Shown here: positions 27,129 through 36,743 of the stretch, one piece after another
How positions within the stretch are numbered: the stretch's first letter is position 1
How the letters are laid out: the number at the start of each line of letters is the position of its first letter
DNA from: Exiguobacterium sp. 9-2
GTDB lineage: Bacteria > Bacillota > Bacilli > Exiguobacteriales > Exiguobacteriaceae
DNA length: 64,000 nucleotides
Direction of reading: 5' to 3'
NCBI RefSeq assembly: GCF_036287235.1
Contig: NZ_CP142850.1
Location: 894,001 to 958,000, forward strand
Position numbers and translations under genes: made by a program
Notes under the pieces: model-generated
What the model was told of the DNA's origin: nothing
Database searches by the model: none
What the model saw: only the letters and a program-made list of their open reading frames with translations

Positions 27129-27160
27129 AAGGAGGTTCGTCATAGGCGACGAACCTCCTT
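27129..27160. terminator. Hairpin between convergent genes
   Basis: AAGGAGGTTCGTC/GACGAACCTCCTT, 13 pairs. There is no T run on the plus side; on the minus strand TTATTTTT follows. A strong hairpin but an atypical terminator. Confidence 0.65.
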
Positions 27161-27179
27161 AATTAATATGCTTTCAACA

Positions 27180-27581
27180 TTAAAAAGCACGTTTTTTCTT
27201 TTTGCCTTTTTTTCCTTCAATGACCGTCAGATGAGGCGCTTTCGAACGATCACGTAACGGTCTGACTTTATTCGATGCAGGTGCTTTCGAAGACTTGACT
27301 GGTTTTTTCTTGAAGTCTGTCCGGCGAACAGAATTCGAAGGACCATGCATTTTTTTGGATTGAGCGACCGATTTACGGTACTGTGCGTTCGTACCGTTTC
27401 CGACGCTTCGACTACGAGTCAGGAACTTAAAGAGTAAGAAGATGATCCCGGCAGTAATGCCGAAGAACAGCAATTGTGAAAACAGACTACTTGGATTATT
27501 GACGAGTTTATATCCAAAGCCGACAAAAGCGAACAGTAACACGACGAGTGCGAATGTAGAACCAATGCGTTGTCTGATCAT
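27180..27581 (-). CDS. yqhP: SA1362/YqhP family membrane protein
   Basis: 133 aa: two membrane helices (about residues 8-26 and 32-53), then a long, very basic Lys/Arg/Ser tail ending KGKKKKRAF. Pattern and position next to yqhQ match YqhP of Bacillus. Function unknown; the cationic tail could contact nucleic acid or anionic lipid. Confidence 0.82.
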   Translation of the reverse strand: MIRQRIGSTFALVVLLFAFVGFGYKLVNNPSSLFSQLLFFGITAGIIFLLFKFLTRSRSVGNGTNAQYRKSVAQSKKMHGPSNSVRRTDFKKKPVKSSKAPASNKVRPLRDRSKAPHLTVIEGKKGKKKKRAF

Positions 27582-27601
27582 AATATCACCCCTGTTATCG
27601 A

Positions 27602-28534
27602 TTAACCCAGTGCATTCTCATGTAGGTTATGTTCCTGTTTTTCTAAGGCTTCAAACGCATAAATCGCAACCTCAATTTGAGCATCATCCGGTTCTTTCGT
27701 CGTCAAGTACTGTAACCATAGACCAGGCAAGGCGATAACACGAAGTCCTTTGATATGTTGTGCTTTATTCGTTAGCTGTAAGACTTCAAATGAGAGACCG
27801 ATGACGACCGGTAATAAAGCAATCCGGCAGACGAGACGCAACCAAAGCGGATCTGTTGGGACGATCAAGTAGACGAAAAAACCGACGATGACGGTGAAAA
27901 TCAAGAAACTCGAGCCACACCGGTAATGGAGTCGACTGCTAACACGAACGTTTTCGACGGTGAGTGGACGTCCGGACTCGACACAGTTAATGACTTTATG
28001 CTCAGCGCCATGGTACTGAAAGAGTCGTTTTACGAGTGGAGTCAAAGAAATCACGTAGAGATAACTAAATAGTAACGTTAATTTAATCACTGCTTCGATG
28101 ATGTTTTGAACGACATGTCCCGATAAGAGCGGAAACACATCAAACAAAGACGCAAGGAAAGCAGGTAATAGCGTAAAGAGTAATTTCCCAAAGAAAAAGG
28201 AAAGAATTCCGACGACAGCCACTCCGAGCCATTTCGTCAATGGACTAGCCGTTGACTCTTCTGGTTCTTCTTCACCGGGTTTGACGCCGTAGCGATCACT
28301 TGCGAAATTCATGTGACTTGCGCCATTCGCTGAAGATTCCATTAATGCAAAGAGACCGCGCAGGAGTGGAATTCGTTTTCCTTTGGCGATTCGTGGTCGA
28401 ATCGGTTTTTGTTGTGCAAACGTCTCAATCGACGAATCATTTCGACGAATCGCAGAGACCGCATGGGTCGCATTTTGGAACATGACGCCCTCGACGATGG
28501 CTTGACCACCGACCGGCGGATTAGTCGTTTTCAT
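27602..28534 (-). CDS. yqhQ: DUF1385 membrane protein YqhQ
   Basis: 310 aa. N-terminal PPVGGQAIVEGVMF is the DUF1385 signature; RGLFALMESSANG, several membrane helices and YHGAEHKVINCVE follow. Homologues are called putative metal-dependent membrane enzymes, with no proven activity. Start at MKTTNPPVGG by family resemblance; a Met four codons earlier (28546) is also possible. It reads into yqhP after 20 bases, so the pair forms a minus-strand operon. Confidence 0.87.
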   Translation of the reverse strand: MKTTNPPVGGQAIVEGVMFQNATHAVSAIRRNDSSIETFAQQKPIRPRIAKGKRIPLLRGLFALMESSANGASHMNFASDRYGVKPGEEEPEESTASPLTKWLGVAVVGILSFFFGKLLFTLLPAFLASLFDVFPLLSGHVVQNIIEAVIKLTLLFSYLYVISLTPLVKRLFQYHGAEHKVINCVESGRPLTVENVRVSSRLHYRCGSSFLIFTVIVGFFVYLIVPTDPLWLRLVCRIALLPVVIGLSFEVLQLTNKAQHIKGLRVIALPGLWLQYLTTKEPDDAQIEVAIYAFEALEKQEHNLHENALG

Positions 28535-28655
28535 AATAGAACGCATCCTGTCTTCATTAAAATTAGGTGTATCGTCAGTGTACTTGATTTACGACAAAAA
28601 AACTATGTTCGACTCGTCAAAACGAGGTAATCTTTAGGAGTCGGAAATCGGGTTA

Positions 28656-28664
28656 TGATACAAT
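28656..28664 (+). promoter_or_regulatory. Extended -10 for aroQ
   Basis: TGA-TACAAT 26 bases upstream of the aroQ start; the -35 is poor. Confidence 0.45.
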
Positions 28665-28690
28665 GAAAAAGAATTCGAGGAGGTGTTTTT

Positions 28691-29119
28691 TTGCGTGTCT
28701 TGATTTTAAACGGACCAAACTTGAATTTACTCGGAACACGCGAACCGGATACATACGGAACGGCAACGTTAGCTGATTTAGAACACGAGCTTCGCGCTTA
28801 TTTTCCGAACATTCAGTTTCGGTTCGAGCAATCGAACCATGAAGGACGACTGATTGATGTTCTTCACGAGGAACGAGGGGCGGACGGCATCGTCTTCAAT
28901 GCGGCTGCCTACACGCATACGAGTATCGCGTTACGTGACGCGATTGCTGCAATCGAAGCACCCGTCATAGAGGTCCATCTATCGAATGTCCATTCACGTG
29001 AATCCTTCCGGCATCATTCGATGATCGCACCAGTCTGCAAGGGGGTCATCGCTGGACTTGGCATGACGGGATATCGTCTGGCAACAGAAGCACTCCAAGC
29101 TTTACAACAATCGGAATAA
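28691..29119 (+). CDS. aroQ: Type II 3-dehydroquinate dehydratase
   Basis: 142 aa dodecameric-type dehydroquinase of the shikimate pathway. [17 protein letters not shown] carries the catalytic Arg and Tyr; [16 protein letters not shown] and [11 protein letters not shown] (catalytic His) follow. Starts with TTG after GAGGAGGTG. Followed by the peptidase gene after 14 bases, as in B. subtilis yqhS-yqhT. Confidence 0.95.
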   Translation: MRVLILNGPNLNLLGTREPDTYGTATLADLEHELRAYFPNIQFRFEQSNHEGRLIDVLHEERGADGIVFNAAAYTHTSIALRDAIAAIEAPVIEVHLSNVHSRESFRHHSMIAPVCKGVIAGLGMTGYRLATEALQALQQSE

Positions 29120-29133
29120 GGGGGAAATCAATC

Positions 29134-30198
29134 ATGAAACAACGGATCGAGGCGTTACAAGCAGCTTTAAAGGAACGGGACCTTCCAGGATTACTCGTCA
29201 CGAAAGCAGAGAACATTCGTTATATTTCCGGCTTCACAGGTTCAAGCGGTGCATGTCTCGTAACAGAAGAGCAAGCGTACTTCGTGACGGATTTCCGTTA
29301 CACGGAGCAAGCGGCAGACCAAGTCAAAGGAATGGAAATCGTCCAAATTGAACGTTCGATTCCAGAGACAATGGGTGAATTGATGGCAGGGGCACGGGTT
29401 CGCGCGGTCGGCGTCGAAAAAGATGCGATGACACTCGGTGCTTTTGAAGCGTATGATCAAGCTTCTTCGATCGAACTCGTTCCGACGACGGGAATCATCG
29501 AAAACCTACGCTTGATTAAGGATTCATCAGAGATTAAGATGATTAAGGAAGCGGTGGAGCTCGCAGATGCGACCTTCCAGCATATCTTGACGTACATTCA
29601 ACCAGGACGGACGGAACTTGAAGTATCAAATGAACTAGAATTCTTCATGCGTAAGCATGGAGCGACGTCTTCTTCTTTCGATACGATCGTTGCATCGGGC
29701 TATCGTTCTGCCTTGCCGCACGGTGTTGCCAGTTCGAAGGTCATTGCGACAGGCGAACTTGTCACGCTTGATTTTGGGGCGCTTCTGAACGGTTATGTTT
29801 CAGATATCACACGGACTGTAGCAGTCGGTCCGATCAATGCTGAATTGCAGAAAATCTACGATACAGTCTTACAAGCGCAACTAGCGGGTGTTGATGGTTT
29901 AAAACCAGGTATTACAGGGATCGAAGCGGACGCATTGACGCGTGATATCATCAAAGAAGCAGGATACGGCGAGTACTTCGGTCACTCGACGGGACACGGC
30001 ATTGGTCTAGAAGTACATGAAGGACCTGGTCTATCTTTCCGCTCTGAGACGAAACTTGAACCGGGCATGATCGTCACGGTCGAACCAGGTATCTACGTGC
30101 CGCAAGTCGGCGGATGCCGAATTGAAGATGACGTCTTGATCACGGAAACAGGTCGAGAAATTCTTTCGTCTTCACCAAAAGAACTGATCACTCTCTAA
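29134..30198 (+). CDS. yqhT: Xaa-Pro aminopeptidase-like M24 peptidase (YqhT)
   Basis: 354 aa. Creatinase-like N-domain (residues 1 to about 125) and a pita-bread M24B domain. Metal ligands: LDFGALLNGYVSDITRT (two Asp), GHSTGHGIGLEVHE (His), VEPGIY and RIEDDV (Glu). Removes residues before proline; cytosolic. Located between aroQ and efp as in Bacillus. Confidence 0.93.
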   Translation: MKQRIEALQAALKERDLPGLLVTKAENIRYISGFTGSSGACLVTEEQAYFVTDFRYTEQAADQVKGMEIVQIERSIPETMGELMAGARVRAVGVEKDAMTLGAFEAYDQASSIELVPTTGIIENLRLIKDSSEIKMIKEAVELADATFQHILTYIQPGRTELEVSNELEFFMRKHGATSSSFDTIVASGYRSALPHGVASSKVIATGELVTLDFGALLNGYVSDITRTVAVGPINAELQKIYDTVLQAQLAGVDGLKPGITGIEADALTRDIIKEAGYGEYFGHSTGHGIGLEVHEGPGLSFRSETKLEPGMIVTVEPGIYVPQVGGCRIEDDVLITETGREILSSSPKELITL

Positions 30199-30233
30199 TT
30201 CAGAGTGACGGGACATTTTAGGAGGAACCATTC

Positions 30234-30800
30234 ATGGTATCAGTAAACGATTTAAAAACAGGATTAACGATCAAAACTTCAGACGGTATGATTTGGCAAG
30301 TACTTGAATTCCAACATGTTAAACCAGGTAAAGGGGCAGCGTTCGTTCGGACGAAAATGCGTAATATCCGTAACGGGAACATCCAAGAGATGACATTCCG
30401 CGGCGGTGAGCGTGTCGAGCGTGCGCACATCGAGCGTAACAAGATGCAATACCTCTACCCAATGGGTGAGACATATGTCTTCATGGATACAGAATCTTAC
30501 GAGCAGTTGGAATTGACGACGGCACAAGTCGAAGCAGCTCTTCCATACTTGCTTGAAAACATGGAAGTTCAAATCGCTGTTTATAACGGCGAAATCCTCG
30601 GTCTTGAATTACCTAACACGGTCGTCATGACGATCGTTGAAGCGGAGCCGGGCGTTAAAGGCGATACAGCTTCGAACGTCAAGAAAAACGCGACAGTAGA
30701 GACGGGACACATCATTCAAGTGCCACTCTTCATCGAAGCGGGCGAAAAAGTAACGGTTGATACACGTACAGGTGATTTCACAGGTCGTTACAACGGATAA
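30234..30800 (+). CDS. efp: Translation elongation factor P
   Basis: 188 aa three-domain EF-P that relieves ribosome stalling at polyproline. The loop lysine is in [10 protein letters not shown] (Lys33, corresponding to the modified Lys32 of B. subtilis). C-terminal [10 protein letters not shown] is slightly altered from the common TGEYxxR. Good AGGAGG site. The spoIIIA operon that follows efp in sporulating Bacillus is absent. Confidence 0.96.
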   Translation: MVSVNDLKTGLTIKTSDGMIWQVLEFQHVKPGKGAAFVRTKMRNIRNGNIQEMTFRGGERVERAHIERNKMQYLYPMGETYVFMDTESYEQLELTTAQVEAALPYLLENMEVQIAVYNGEILGLELPNTVVMTIVEAEPGVKGDTASNVKKNATVETGHIIQVPLFIEAGEKVTVDTRTGDFTGRYNG

Positions 30801-30812
30801 GAACGAAACGAC

Positions 30813-30855
30813 AAGACGTCTTTCACCTTTTGTTAGGTCGAGAGGCGTCTTTTTT
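30813..30855 (+). terminator. Terminator after efp
   Basis: AAGACG-TCTTTC paired with GAGAGG-CGTCTT plus CC/GG near the loop, then T6. Confidence 0.88.
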
Positions 30856-30903
30856 CATCCAGCGTGACTTGCATCCGATGGTATGACCAGTTAATATAAG
30901 TAT

Positions 30904-30931
30904 TTGAGTAGGCATTAGCACCTGGTATAAT
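30904..30931 (+). promoter_or_regulatory. accBC promoter with FapR-like operator
   Basis: TTGAGT, 16 bases, TATAAT with upstream TGG (extended -10). The segment 30915-30931 (TTAGCACCTGGTATAAT) covers the -10 and matches about 13 of 17 positions of the FapR operator as I remember it (TTAGTACCTrrTACTAA). The promoter is well supported; the operator is a hypothesis. Confidence 0.65.
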
Positions 30932-30968
30932 AATTGTGAATACAGCATAGATGGGGGAAGAATGACAG

Positions 30969-31418
30969 ATGAAAATCGATCAGTTGAAACAAGTACTCGA
31001 AATGCTCGATCAGTCGAGTGTAAACGAACTCACACTTGAGACGGATACGTATAAATTGGAGTTAAAGAAACAAGGAGAGACGGTAACGGTCTCACACCAA
31101 GCACCCGCTGCACCGGTAGCAACACCTGCTCCTGTGAAACAAACAGCAGCACCTGTTGAAGAAGAAGCAGTCGCTGACGATACGATCACAATCAATGCGT
31201 TAATGGTCGGGACGTTCTATTCTCGTCCAAATCCGGATAAACCGGCATACGTCAAAGTCGGGGATCAGATCGAAGTCGGTCAAGTCGTTTGTGTCCTTGA
31301 AGCAATGAAACTCTTCAATAACTTAAACTCGGAAGTATCTGGAACGGTCGTCGAGATTCTTGTCGCCGATGGAGATCTCGTTGAATTTGGTCAACCACTC
31401 TTCCGGATCCGTCCGTAA
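30969..31418 (+). CDS. accB: Acetyl-CoA carboxylase biotin carboxyl carrier protein
   Basis: 149 aa BCCP. N-terminal helical part, Ala/Pro-rich linker (residues about 44-68), then the biotinyl domain with Lys114 in LEAMKLFNN. Biotin is carboxylated by AccC, and the carboxyl passed on to make malonyl-CoA for fatty acid synthesis. Paired with accC 15 bases downstream. Confidence 0.96.
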   Translation: MKIDQLKQVLEMLDQSSVNELTLETDTYKLELKKQGETVTVSHQAPAAPVATPAPVKQTAAPVEEEAVADDTITINALMVGTFYSRPNPDKPAYVKVGDQIEVGQVVCVLEAMKLFNNLNSEVSGTVVEILVADGDLVEFGQPLFRIRP

Positions 31419-31433
31419 GCGGGGGTGAACAGC

Positions 31434-32786
31434 ATGGAAAAATTATTGATTGCCAACCGTGGAGAAATTGCCGTCCGCATCATTCGAGCGGCAAAGGAAC
31501 TTGGAATACAAACCGTTGCTGTCTACTCGACGGCGGATAAGGAAGCGTTACACGTTCGCTTAGCAGATGAGGCATATTGCATCGGTGAAGCAAGTTCTGC
31601 TTCATCCTACTTAAACGTTACGAACATCCTTGCGATCGCAACAAATCGTCAAGTCACGATGATCCACCCGGGTTATGGTTTCTTAGCTGAGAACGTCGAT
31701 TTTGCCGAGATGTGTGAAGCGTGTGGGATTAAGTTCGTTGGTCCGACGTCGGATGCGATTCGTCAGATGGGGATCAAGGATGTCGCGAAAAAGACGATGA
31801 TCGAATGCGGAGTACCCGTCGTGCCTGGTTCAGATGGAACGGTCACAGACGAAGAAGCGGTCGCACTGGCGCAAGAAATCGGTTATCCGGTCATCATCAA
31901 AGCGACAGCAGGTGGCGGTGGTAAAGGGATTCGGGTCGCTCGTTCGGAAGAAGAGTTGATCAATGGTCTAAGTGAGACGCGCCGTGAAGCGAAACAAGCC
32001 TTCGGAAACGGAGACGTATACTTAGAGCGCTTCATCGAAGAATTCCGCCATGTCGAGGTACAGGTGCTTGCTGACCGTCATGGCAATGTCATTCACCTCG
32101 GGGAACGAGATTGTACCGTTCAACGCCGGATGCAGAAACTGATTGAGGAAGCACCATCTCCTGCGGTCAGTGAAGCAACACGGTTGAAGATGGGCGAGGC
32201 TGCTGTAAAAGCAGCAAAAGCGATTCAGTATACGGGAGCTGGAACGATCGAATTCATCTTCGTCGAAGAGACGGAAGAATTCTTCTTCATGGAGATGAAC
32301 ACGCGCATTCAAGTGGAACATCCAGTAACGGAGATGATCACAGGGTTCGATCTCGTTCAAGCACAACTCCAAGTCGCGCTCGATCATCCACTTGCCGTTA
32401 AACAAAAGGATATCAAGTTCCATGGTCATTCGATTGAGTGCCGGATCAATGCCGAAGATCCAGACCATGATTTCCGTCCGTCTGCTGGACGTGTCACACA
32501 ATATGTGACACCGGGCGGAATGGGCGTGCGCATCGATAGCGCGGTCTATCCAGGGTATATGATTCCACCATACTATGACTCGATGGTTGCAAAGTTGATC
32601 GTTCATGCAGAAACACGGGAAGAAGCATGCGCGAAAATGGAACGTGCGCTAGCTGAATTTTGGATCGAAGGTGTTAAAACGACGATCCCGTTCCACGAAC
32701 GGGTTCTCAGTCACCCGGTATTCCGTCGTGGTACATTTACGACGAAATTCGCAGAGCGTGAGTTAAAAGGTACGATCGTAAACTGA
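31434..32786 (+). CDS. accC: Biotin carboxylase subunit of acetyl-CoA carboxylase
   Basis: 450 aa ATP-grasp enzyme: [23 protein letters not shown] loop [26 protein letters not shown] active-site strand, and a C-terminal biotin carboxylase domain. The ATG at 31434 is preferred, 6 bases after GGGGGTG; a GTG at 31425 overlaps that site. Length is standard. Confidence 0.96.
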   Translation: MEKLLIANRGEIAVRIIRAAKELGIQTVAVYSTADKEALHVRLADEAYCIGEASSASSYLNVTNILAIATNRQVTMIHPGYGFLAENVDFAEMCEACGIKFVGPTSDAIRQMGIKDVAKKTMIECGVPVVPGSDGTVTDEEAVALAQEIGYPVIIKATAGGGGKGIRVARSEEELINGLSETRREAKQAFGNGDVYLERFIEEFRHVEVQVLADRHGNVIHLGERDCTVQRRMQKLIEEAPSPAVSEATRLKMGEAAVKAAKAIQYTGAGTIEFIFVEETEEFFFMEMNTRIQVEHPVTEMITGFDLVQAQLQVALDHPLAVKQKDIKFHGHSIECRINAEDPDHDFRPSAGRVTQYVTPGGMGVRIDSAVYPGYMIPPYYDSMVAKLIVHAETREEACAKMERALAEFWIEGVKTTIPFHERVLSHPVFRRGTFTTKFAERELKGTIVN

Positions 32787-32791
32787 ATCAG

Positions 32792-32827
32792 GACGGGAGT
32801 TTGTGCGACGAACTCCCGTCTTTTTTT
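32792..32827 (+). terminator. Terminator after accC
   Basis: GACGGGAGTT/AACTCCCGTC stem, 9-base loop, T7. The Asp23-family yqhY found here in B. subtilis is missing. Confidence 0.93.
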
Positions 32828-32906
32828 GGCGTTCTCTATGTTTTTTAAAAGAGGAATGTGCTAAACTAACTGATTGAGAACGACAAAAAAAGGAGCACGC
32901 AAAATC

Positions 32907-33311
32907 ATGATGAAACGACACATGGCACGCGAACTCGCAGTCCAATCTTTGTTCCAAATGGAACTTTCGGATCTGACTGCACAAGAGGCCATTGAATTCG
33001 CGGTAGAAGGTAAGGAATACGATACATTCGTCGAGCAATTGGTGAACGGTGTCGAAACGAACAAAGAAACAATTGATCAGCATATTCGAGAAGCACTCGT
33101 CAACTGGTCGTTCGAGCGACTTGGAAACATCGAGCGGACGATTCTTCGCTTAGCCGTCTATGAATTGTTGTTCGAAACGAACATTCCGGTTCGAGTAACG
33201 ATTAACGAAGCCATCGAATTGACGAAGGCGTTCGCAGATGAAGAAGCAACGAAAATTGTGAACGGTGTTCTTGGTAAAGTGGCACAAGGCGTCGTCAAAG
33301 AAAATTCATAA
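32907..33311 (+). CDS. nusB: Transcription antitermination factor NusB
   Basis: 134 aa all-helical NusB (ARELAVQSLFQMEL, NWSFERLGNIERTILRLAVYELLF, NEAIELTKAFADEEATKIVNGVLGK). Binds boxA RNA with S10 for rRNA antitermination. Start chosen at the ATG pair following AAGGAG; the longer in-frame TTG start precedes that site. Followed by folD after 71 bases. Confidence 0.95.
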   Translation: MMKRHMARELAVQSLFQMELSDLTAQEAIEFAVEGKEYDTFVEQLVNGVETNKETIDQHIREALVNWSFERLGNIERTILRLAVYELLFETNIPVRVTINEAIELTKAFADEEATKIVNGVLGKVAQGVVKENS

Positions 33312-33382
33312 ACCGATTTAAAACCGAATAGAGACAAACAGACAGAAGAGTGAATCGAACTTTTTGGGGGAGTGGACAAATC

Positions 33383-34216
33383 ATGGCAGTAGTAATCGAT
33401 GGAAAACAGGTAGCCCATTCATATCGTATGAAGCTGAAAGAAGAAGTCGCACGTCTGAAAGAACAGCGGATTCAACCGCAATTGACTGTCATCTTGATTG
33501 GTGAAGATCCAGCTAGTCAATCTTATGTACGCGGAAAAGAGAAGGCAGCGAAGGAAATCGGAATGGATTCAGAGTTGATCCGACTTCCGGCAGAAACAAC
33601 GGAATCAGAACTCCTTCATTTGATTGAACGCCTGAACGTAGATGCGAGTGTCCACGGGATTCTCGTTCAATTGCCGTTGCCAGACCATATTGATGAGAGC
33701 AAGGTCATTTTTGCGATTTCTCCTGAAAAGGACGTCGATGGCTTCCATCCTGTCTCTGTCGGGAAGATGATGATTGGTGAACCGACATTTTTACCATGTA
33801 CACCAAATGGTATTCTCCATCTCGTAAAAGAGATGAATGTACCGATCGCGGGTCAGCACGTCGTTGTCGTCGGACGGAGTCAAATCGTCGGAAAACCCGT
33901 CGGTATGTTGTTCTTGAATGAATCGGCTACCGTTTCATACTGTCATTCAAAAACTGCAGACCTCGGTGCGATGACACGCCAAGCGGATATCTTGATCGTC
34001 GCAGTCGGTGTACCGAAGCTGATTACTGCAGATATGGTGAAACCGGATGCTGTCGTCATTGACGTCGGTGTCAACCGTGTCGATGGTAAACTCGTCGGTG
34101 ATGTTGATTTTGATACGGTACAAGACGTTGCATCGATGATTACACCTGTTCCGGGTGGCGTTGGTCCAATGACGATCACGATGTTACTGCATAACACGAT
34201 CGAGGCCGCGCAATGA
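33383..34216 (+). CDS. folD: Bifunctional methylene-THF dehydrogenase/cyclohydrolase FolD
   Basis: 277 aa. Interconverts 5,10-methylene-, methenyl- and 10-formyl-THF using NADP. SYVRGKEKAA holds the catalytic Lys; PEKDVDGFHP and the nucleotide-site VVGRSQIVGKPVGMLFL are diagnostic, and PGGVGPMTITMLLHNT closes it. Start after GGGGGAGTGG; a longer frame to 33350 lacks a site. Overlaps xseA by 4 bases. Confidence 0.96.
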   Translation: MAVVIDGKQVAHSYRMKLKEEVARLKEQRIQPQLTVILIGEDPASQSYVRGKEKAAKEIGMDSELIRLPAETTESELLHLIERLNVDASVHGILVQLPLPDHIDESKVIFAISPEKDVDGFHPVSVGKMMIGEPTFLPCTPNGILHLVKEMNVPIAGQHVVVVGRSQIVGKPVGMLFLNESATVSYCHSKTADLGAMTRQADILIVAVGVPKLITADMVKPDAVVIDVGVNRVDGKLVGDVDFDTVQDVASMITPVPGGVGPMTITMLLHNTIEAAQ

Positions 34217-35535
34217 GTGAACCTCTTCACGTTTCCGATTTAGTCCACTATGTCAAACGTGAACTAGAAGGTGACGCCCTTCTACAACAAGTCCAGGTGG
34301 TGGGAGAAGTGTCGAACTTTAAACGACACTCTTCCGGTCACCTTTATTTTACGTTGAAGGACGAACAGTCACGGATGAAAGCCGTCATGTTTGCTCGGGA
34401 TGCGAGTCGGGTCAAGACAGACATACGCGACGGCATGCGTGTCGTCGTCACGGCACGCTTATCTGTCTACGTCTCTTCTGGAGAAATGCAACTCTATGTC
34501 GAACGGATGACGGAAGATGGTGTGGGCGCGTTATACGAGGCGTTTTCTCGCCTGAAAATAGATCTTGAAGAACGTGGTTGGTTTGATCCTGCGATCAAAC
34601 AACCGTTGCCTGCTTTTCCGGATCGGATCGGGATCATCACATCGCCAAAAGGAGCGGCGCTTCATGACATTGCAACGACACTCCGGCGTCGTTATCCGCA
34701 AGCAGCCATCGTCTTCGCGCCGGTTCTTGTACAAGGAGCAGACGCGGCACCCCAAATCAGTCGTGCTATTCAACTGATGAACGAGCATGCTGCCTGTGAT
34801 GTGTTGATCATTGGTCGTGGTGGCGGTTCGATCGAAGAGTTGTGGGCATTCAATGAAATGTCTGTCGTGACAGCCGTGTTTGAATCACGTATCCCAATCG
34901 TCTCTGCTGTCGGACATGAGACTGATTTTACGATCAGTGATTTCGTCGCCGACGTTCGTGCTGCTACACCAACAGCGGCGGCAGAACTTGTCACTCCGGA
35001 AGCAGAGGCACTCGTCCGTCGTGTCCAGGATGTAGAGCGACGTTTGGAACGAACGTATACACAACTCCTTAAGAGTAAACAGGAGCAAGTGACACGTCTA
35101 GCCGCGAGTTACGGTCTTAAATCGCCACGTGTTTTACTCGGACTAAAGCAGGAACAACTGGACCGGACGGAAATGTTGCTCCAAAAAGAGATGCAGTATA
35201 TCGTGACTCAAAACCGACAGCAGGTGGAGCGTCTTCACGCACGTTTAATGCGAATACCAGTACGTGATCGATTCGTACAACAACGAGCAACGATTGAACA
35301 GTCGCGTCGTCGACTCGAAATCGTGCGTCGGCTTTTGCAATCGAAACAACAACAAGTGCGTCATGTGCTCGCGCGACTCGACTCCGTCAGTCCGACGCAT
35401 GTCCTGATGCGCGGCTATACGTATGTCGAACAGGATGGACAAATTGTTCGTTCCGCGAAGGCATTAACAGCGTCTTCGTTCGATATCCGATTCCATGATG
35501 GAACGATTCGTGCCAAACGAGAGGATGGGGAGTAA
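34213..35535 (+). CDS. xseA: Exodeoxyribonuclease VII large subunit
   Basis: 440 aa. N-terminal OB fold (VVGEVSNFKRHSSGHLYFTLKDE), central catalytic domain (IGIITSPKGAALHDI, IIGRGGGSIEELWAFNE, SAVGHETDFTISDFVAD, RAATPTAAAEL), and a long coiled-coil C-terminus. Degrades single-stranded DNA with XseB. ATGA overlap with folD; two bases before xseB. Confidence 0.95.
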   Translation: MSEPLHVSDLVHYVKRELEGDALLQQVQVVGEVSNFKRHSSGHLYFTLKDEQSRMKAVMFARDASRVKTDIRDGMRVVVTARLSVYVSSGEMQLYVERMTEDGVGALYEAFSRLKIDLEERGWFDPAIKQPLPAFPDRIGIITSPKGAALHDIATTLRRRYPQAAIVFAPVLVQGADAAPQISRAIQLMNEHAACDVLIIGRGGGSIEELWAFNEMSVVTAVFESRIPIVSAVGHETDFTISDFVADVRAATPTAAAELVTPEAEALVRRVQDVERRLERTYTQLLKSKQEQVTRLAASYGLKSPRVLLGLKQEQLDRTEMLLQKEMQYIVTQNRQQVERLHARLMRIPVRDRFVQQRATIEQSRRRLEIVRRLLQSKQQQVRHVLARLDSVSPTHVLMRGYTYVEQDGQIVRSAKALTASSFDIRFHDGTIRAKREDGE

Positions 35536-35537
35536 GG

Positions 35538-35759
35538 ATGGAGACGGAACAATCTTTTGAAGAAGCACTAGAACGACTAGAAGAGATCGTCACGTTACTC
35601 GAAGAGGGCGAAGCTCCGCTAGAACAAGCGATGGCTCTTTATGAAGAGGGCGTCAAATTGACAGCTCTTTGCCAAGGAAAGTTATCCGTTGCTGAGAAAA
35701 AACTCGATCAGATCCTGGAGCAAGATGGTACGCTGCGGGAAAAAGGAGGAGCACAATGA
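35538..35759 (+). CDS. xseB: Exodeoxyribonuclease VII small subunit
   Basis: 73 aa helical hairpin (FEEALERLEEIVTLLEEGEAPLEQAMALYEEGVKL), the standard small subunit that decorates XseA. Overlaps ispA by 4 bases. Confidence 0.95.
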   Translation: METEQSFEEALERLEEIVTLLEEGEAPLEQAMALYEEGVKLTALCQGKLSVAEKKLDQILEQDGTLREKGGAQ

Positions 35760-36625
35760 TTGCCTTGCATGAATGGAAGACACAAGTCGAAAACAAAATG
35801 GCAGAGTTCATGGAGCGACTCGATGCACCCGACCGTTTACGTGACTCAATGCGGTATTCACTTGATGCTGGTGGGAAACGGATTCGTCCGGCCTTGATTT
35901 ATGCAGTACTCGATGCCTTTTCAATCGACCGCTCAAAAGGAGATGCTACTGCTGCGGCACTTGAGATGATTCATACATATTCGCTGATTCATGATGACCT
36001 TCCAGCAATGGACGATGATGATCTCCGTAGAGGTCGTCCGACGAATCATATTGCTTTTGATGAAGCGACAGCGATTTTAGCAGGGGACGCATTGCTCACG
36101 AACGCATTCAGCTGCCTCCTTGAGACACCAGCTTCGCCAGAAGTGAAGCTTGCGCTCGTCGAACGATTAGCGGCGGCGGCAGGAGCTTCTGGTATGGTCG
36201 GCGGACAACTCGATGATATGCTCGGTGAGCGTGGTGGCATAAATGATGTAGCGAAGCTAGAATCGATTCATCGTCGAAAAACAGGAGCACTTCTCGTCTT
36301 TGCGGTCGAAGCAGGCGGGTTGCTCGCCGCAGTTAGTCCGACAGATCTTGAGCACCTGCATCAATATGGTCGCCATCTCGGCATTGCTTTTCAAATTCAA
36401 GATGACATCTTAGACGTGACAGGAGATGCTGAAAAAATCGGCAAGCCGGTTGGTAGCGATGAAGAAAATGAAAAAGCGACGTATCCGAAACTCCTCGGTC
36501 TTGAAGGTGCGAAACGTGCACTGACAGCTCAGGTAGAAGCAGCAGAACAGGCGATTGAAGCACTATCGGTCGAAGCGACGACACTTAAGGAACTGCTAGA
36601 CTTCGTGGTCAAGCGTGACCATTAA
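35756..36625 (+). CDS. ispA: Farnesyl/geranyl diphosphate synthase IspA
   Basis: 289 aa all-helical prenyltransferase making C15 (FPP) from IPP and DMAPP. First Asp-rich motif DDLPAMDDDDLRRGRPT; second FQIQDDILDVTGD; GGKRIRPAL near the N-terminus. It feeds undecaprenyl and menaquinone synthesis and sits just before dxs. Confidence 0.95.
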   Translation: MIALHEWKTQVENKMAEFMERLDAPDRLRDSMRYSLDAGGKRIRPALIYAVLDAFSIDRSKGDATAAALEMIHTYSLIHDDLPAMDDDDLRRGRPTNHIAFDEATAILAGDALLTNAFSCLLETPASPEVKLALVERLAAAAGASGMVGGQLDDMLGERGGINDVAKLESIHRRKTGALLVFAVEAGGLLAAVSPTDLEHLHQYGRHLGIAFQIQDDILDVTGDAEKIGKPVGSDEENEKATYPKLLGLEGAKRALTAQVEAAEQAIEALSVEATTLKELLDFVVKRDH

Positions 36626-36629
36626 GCAG

Positions 36630-36655
36630 GACGACGCATCGTGCGTCGTCTTTTT
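36630..36655 (+). terminator. Terminator after ispA
   Basis: GACGACGCA-TCG-TGCGTCGTC then T5. It separates the nusB-ispA transcript from dxs. Confidence 0.9.
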
Positions 36656-36743
36656 CTATGCTGACAATGGCGCTCGATAGATTGTTCTAGTACAATGTAG
36701 GGTACAAACCCTATAAGATTGTAAGGAAAAGAGGCGGTAAGGT

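Noticed and set aside
27129-27160. Regulatory anti-SD element (contains AAGGAGGT)
   Set aside because: The SD-like string is one arm of a hairpin between convergent genes with no start codon following; a terminator role is simpler.
32022-32606. 194-codon minus-strand frame inside accC
   Set aside because: Antisense shadow of a conserved enzyme, no ribosome site and unusual His/Cys/Phe-rich composition.
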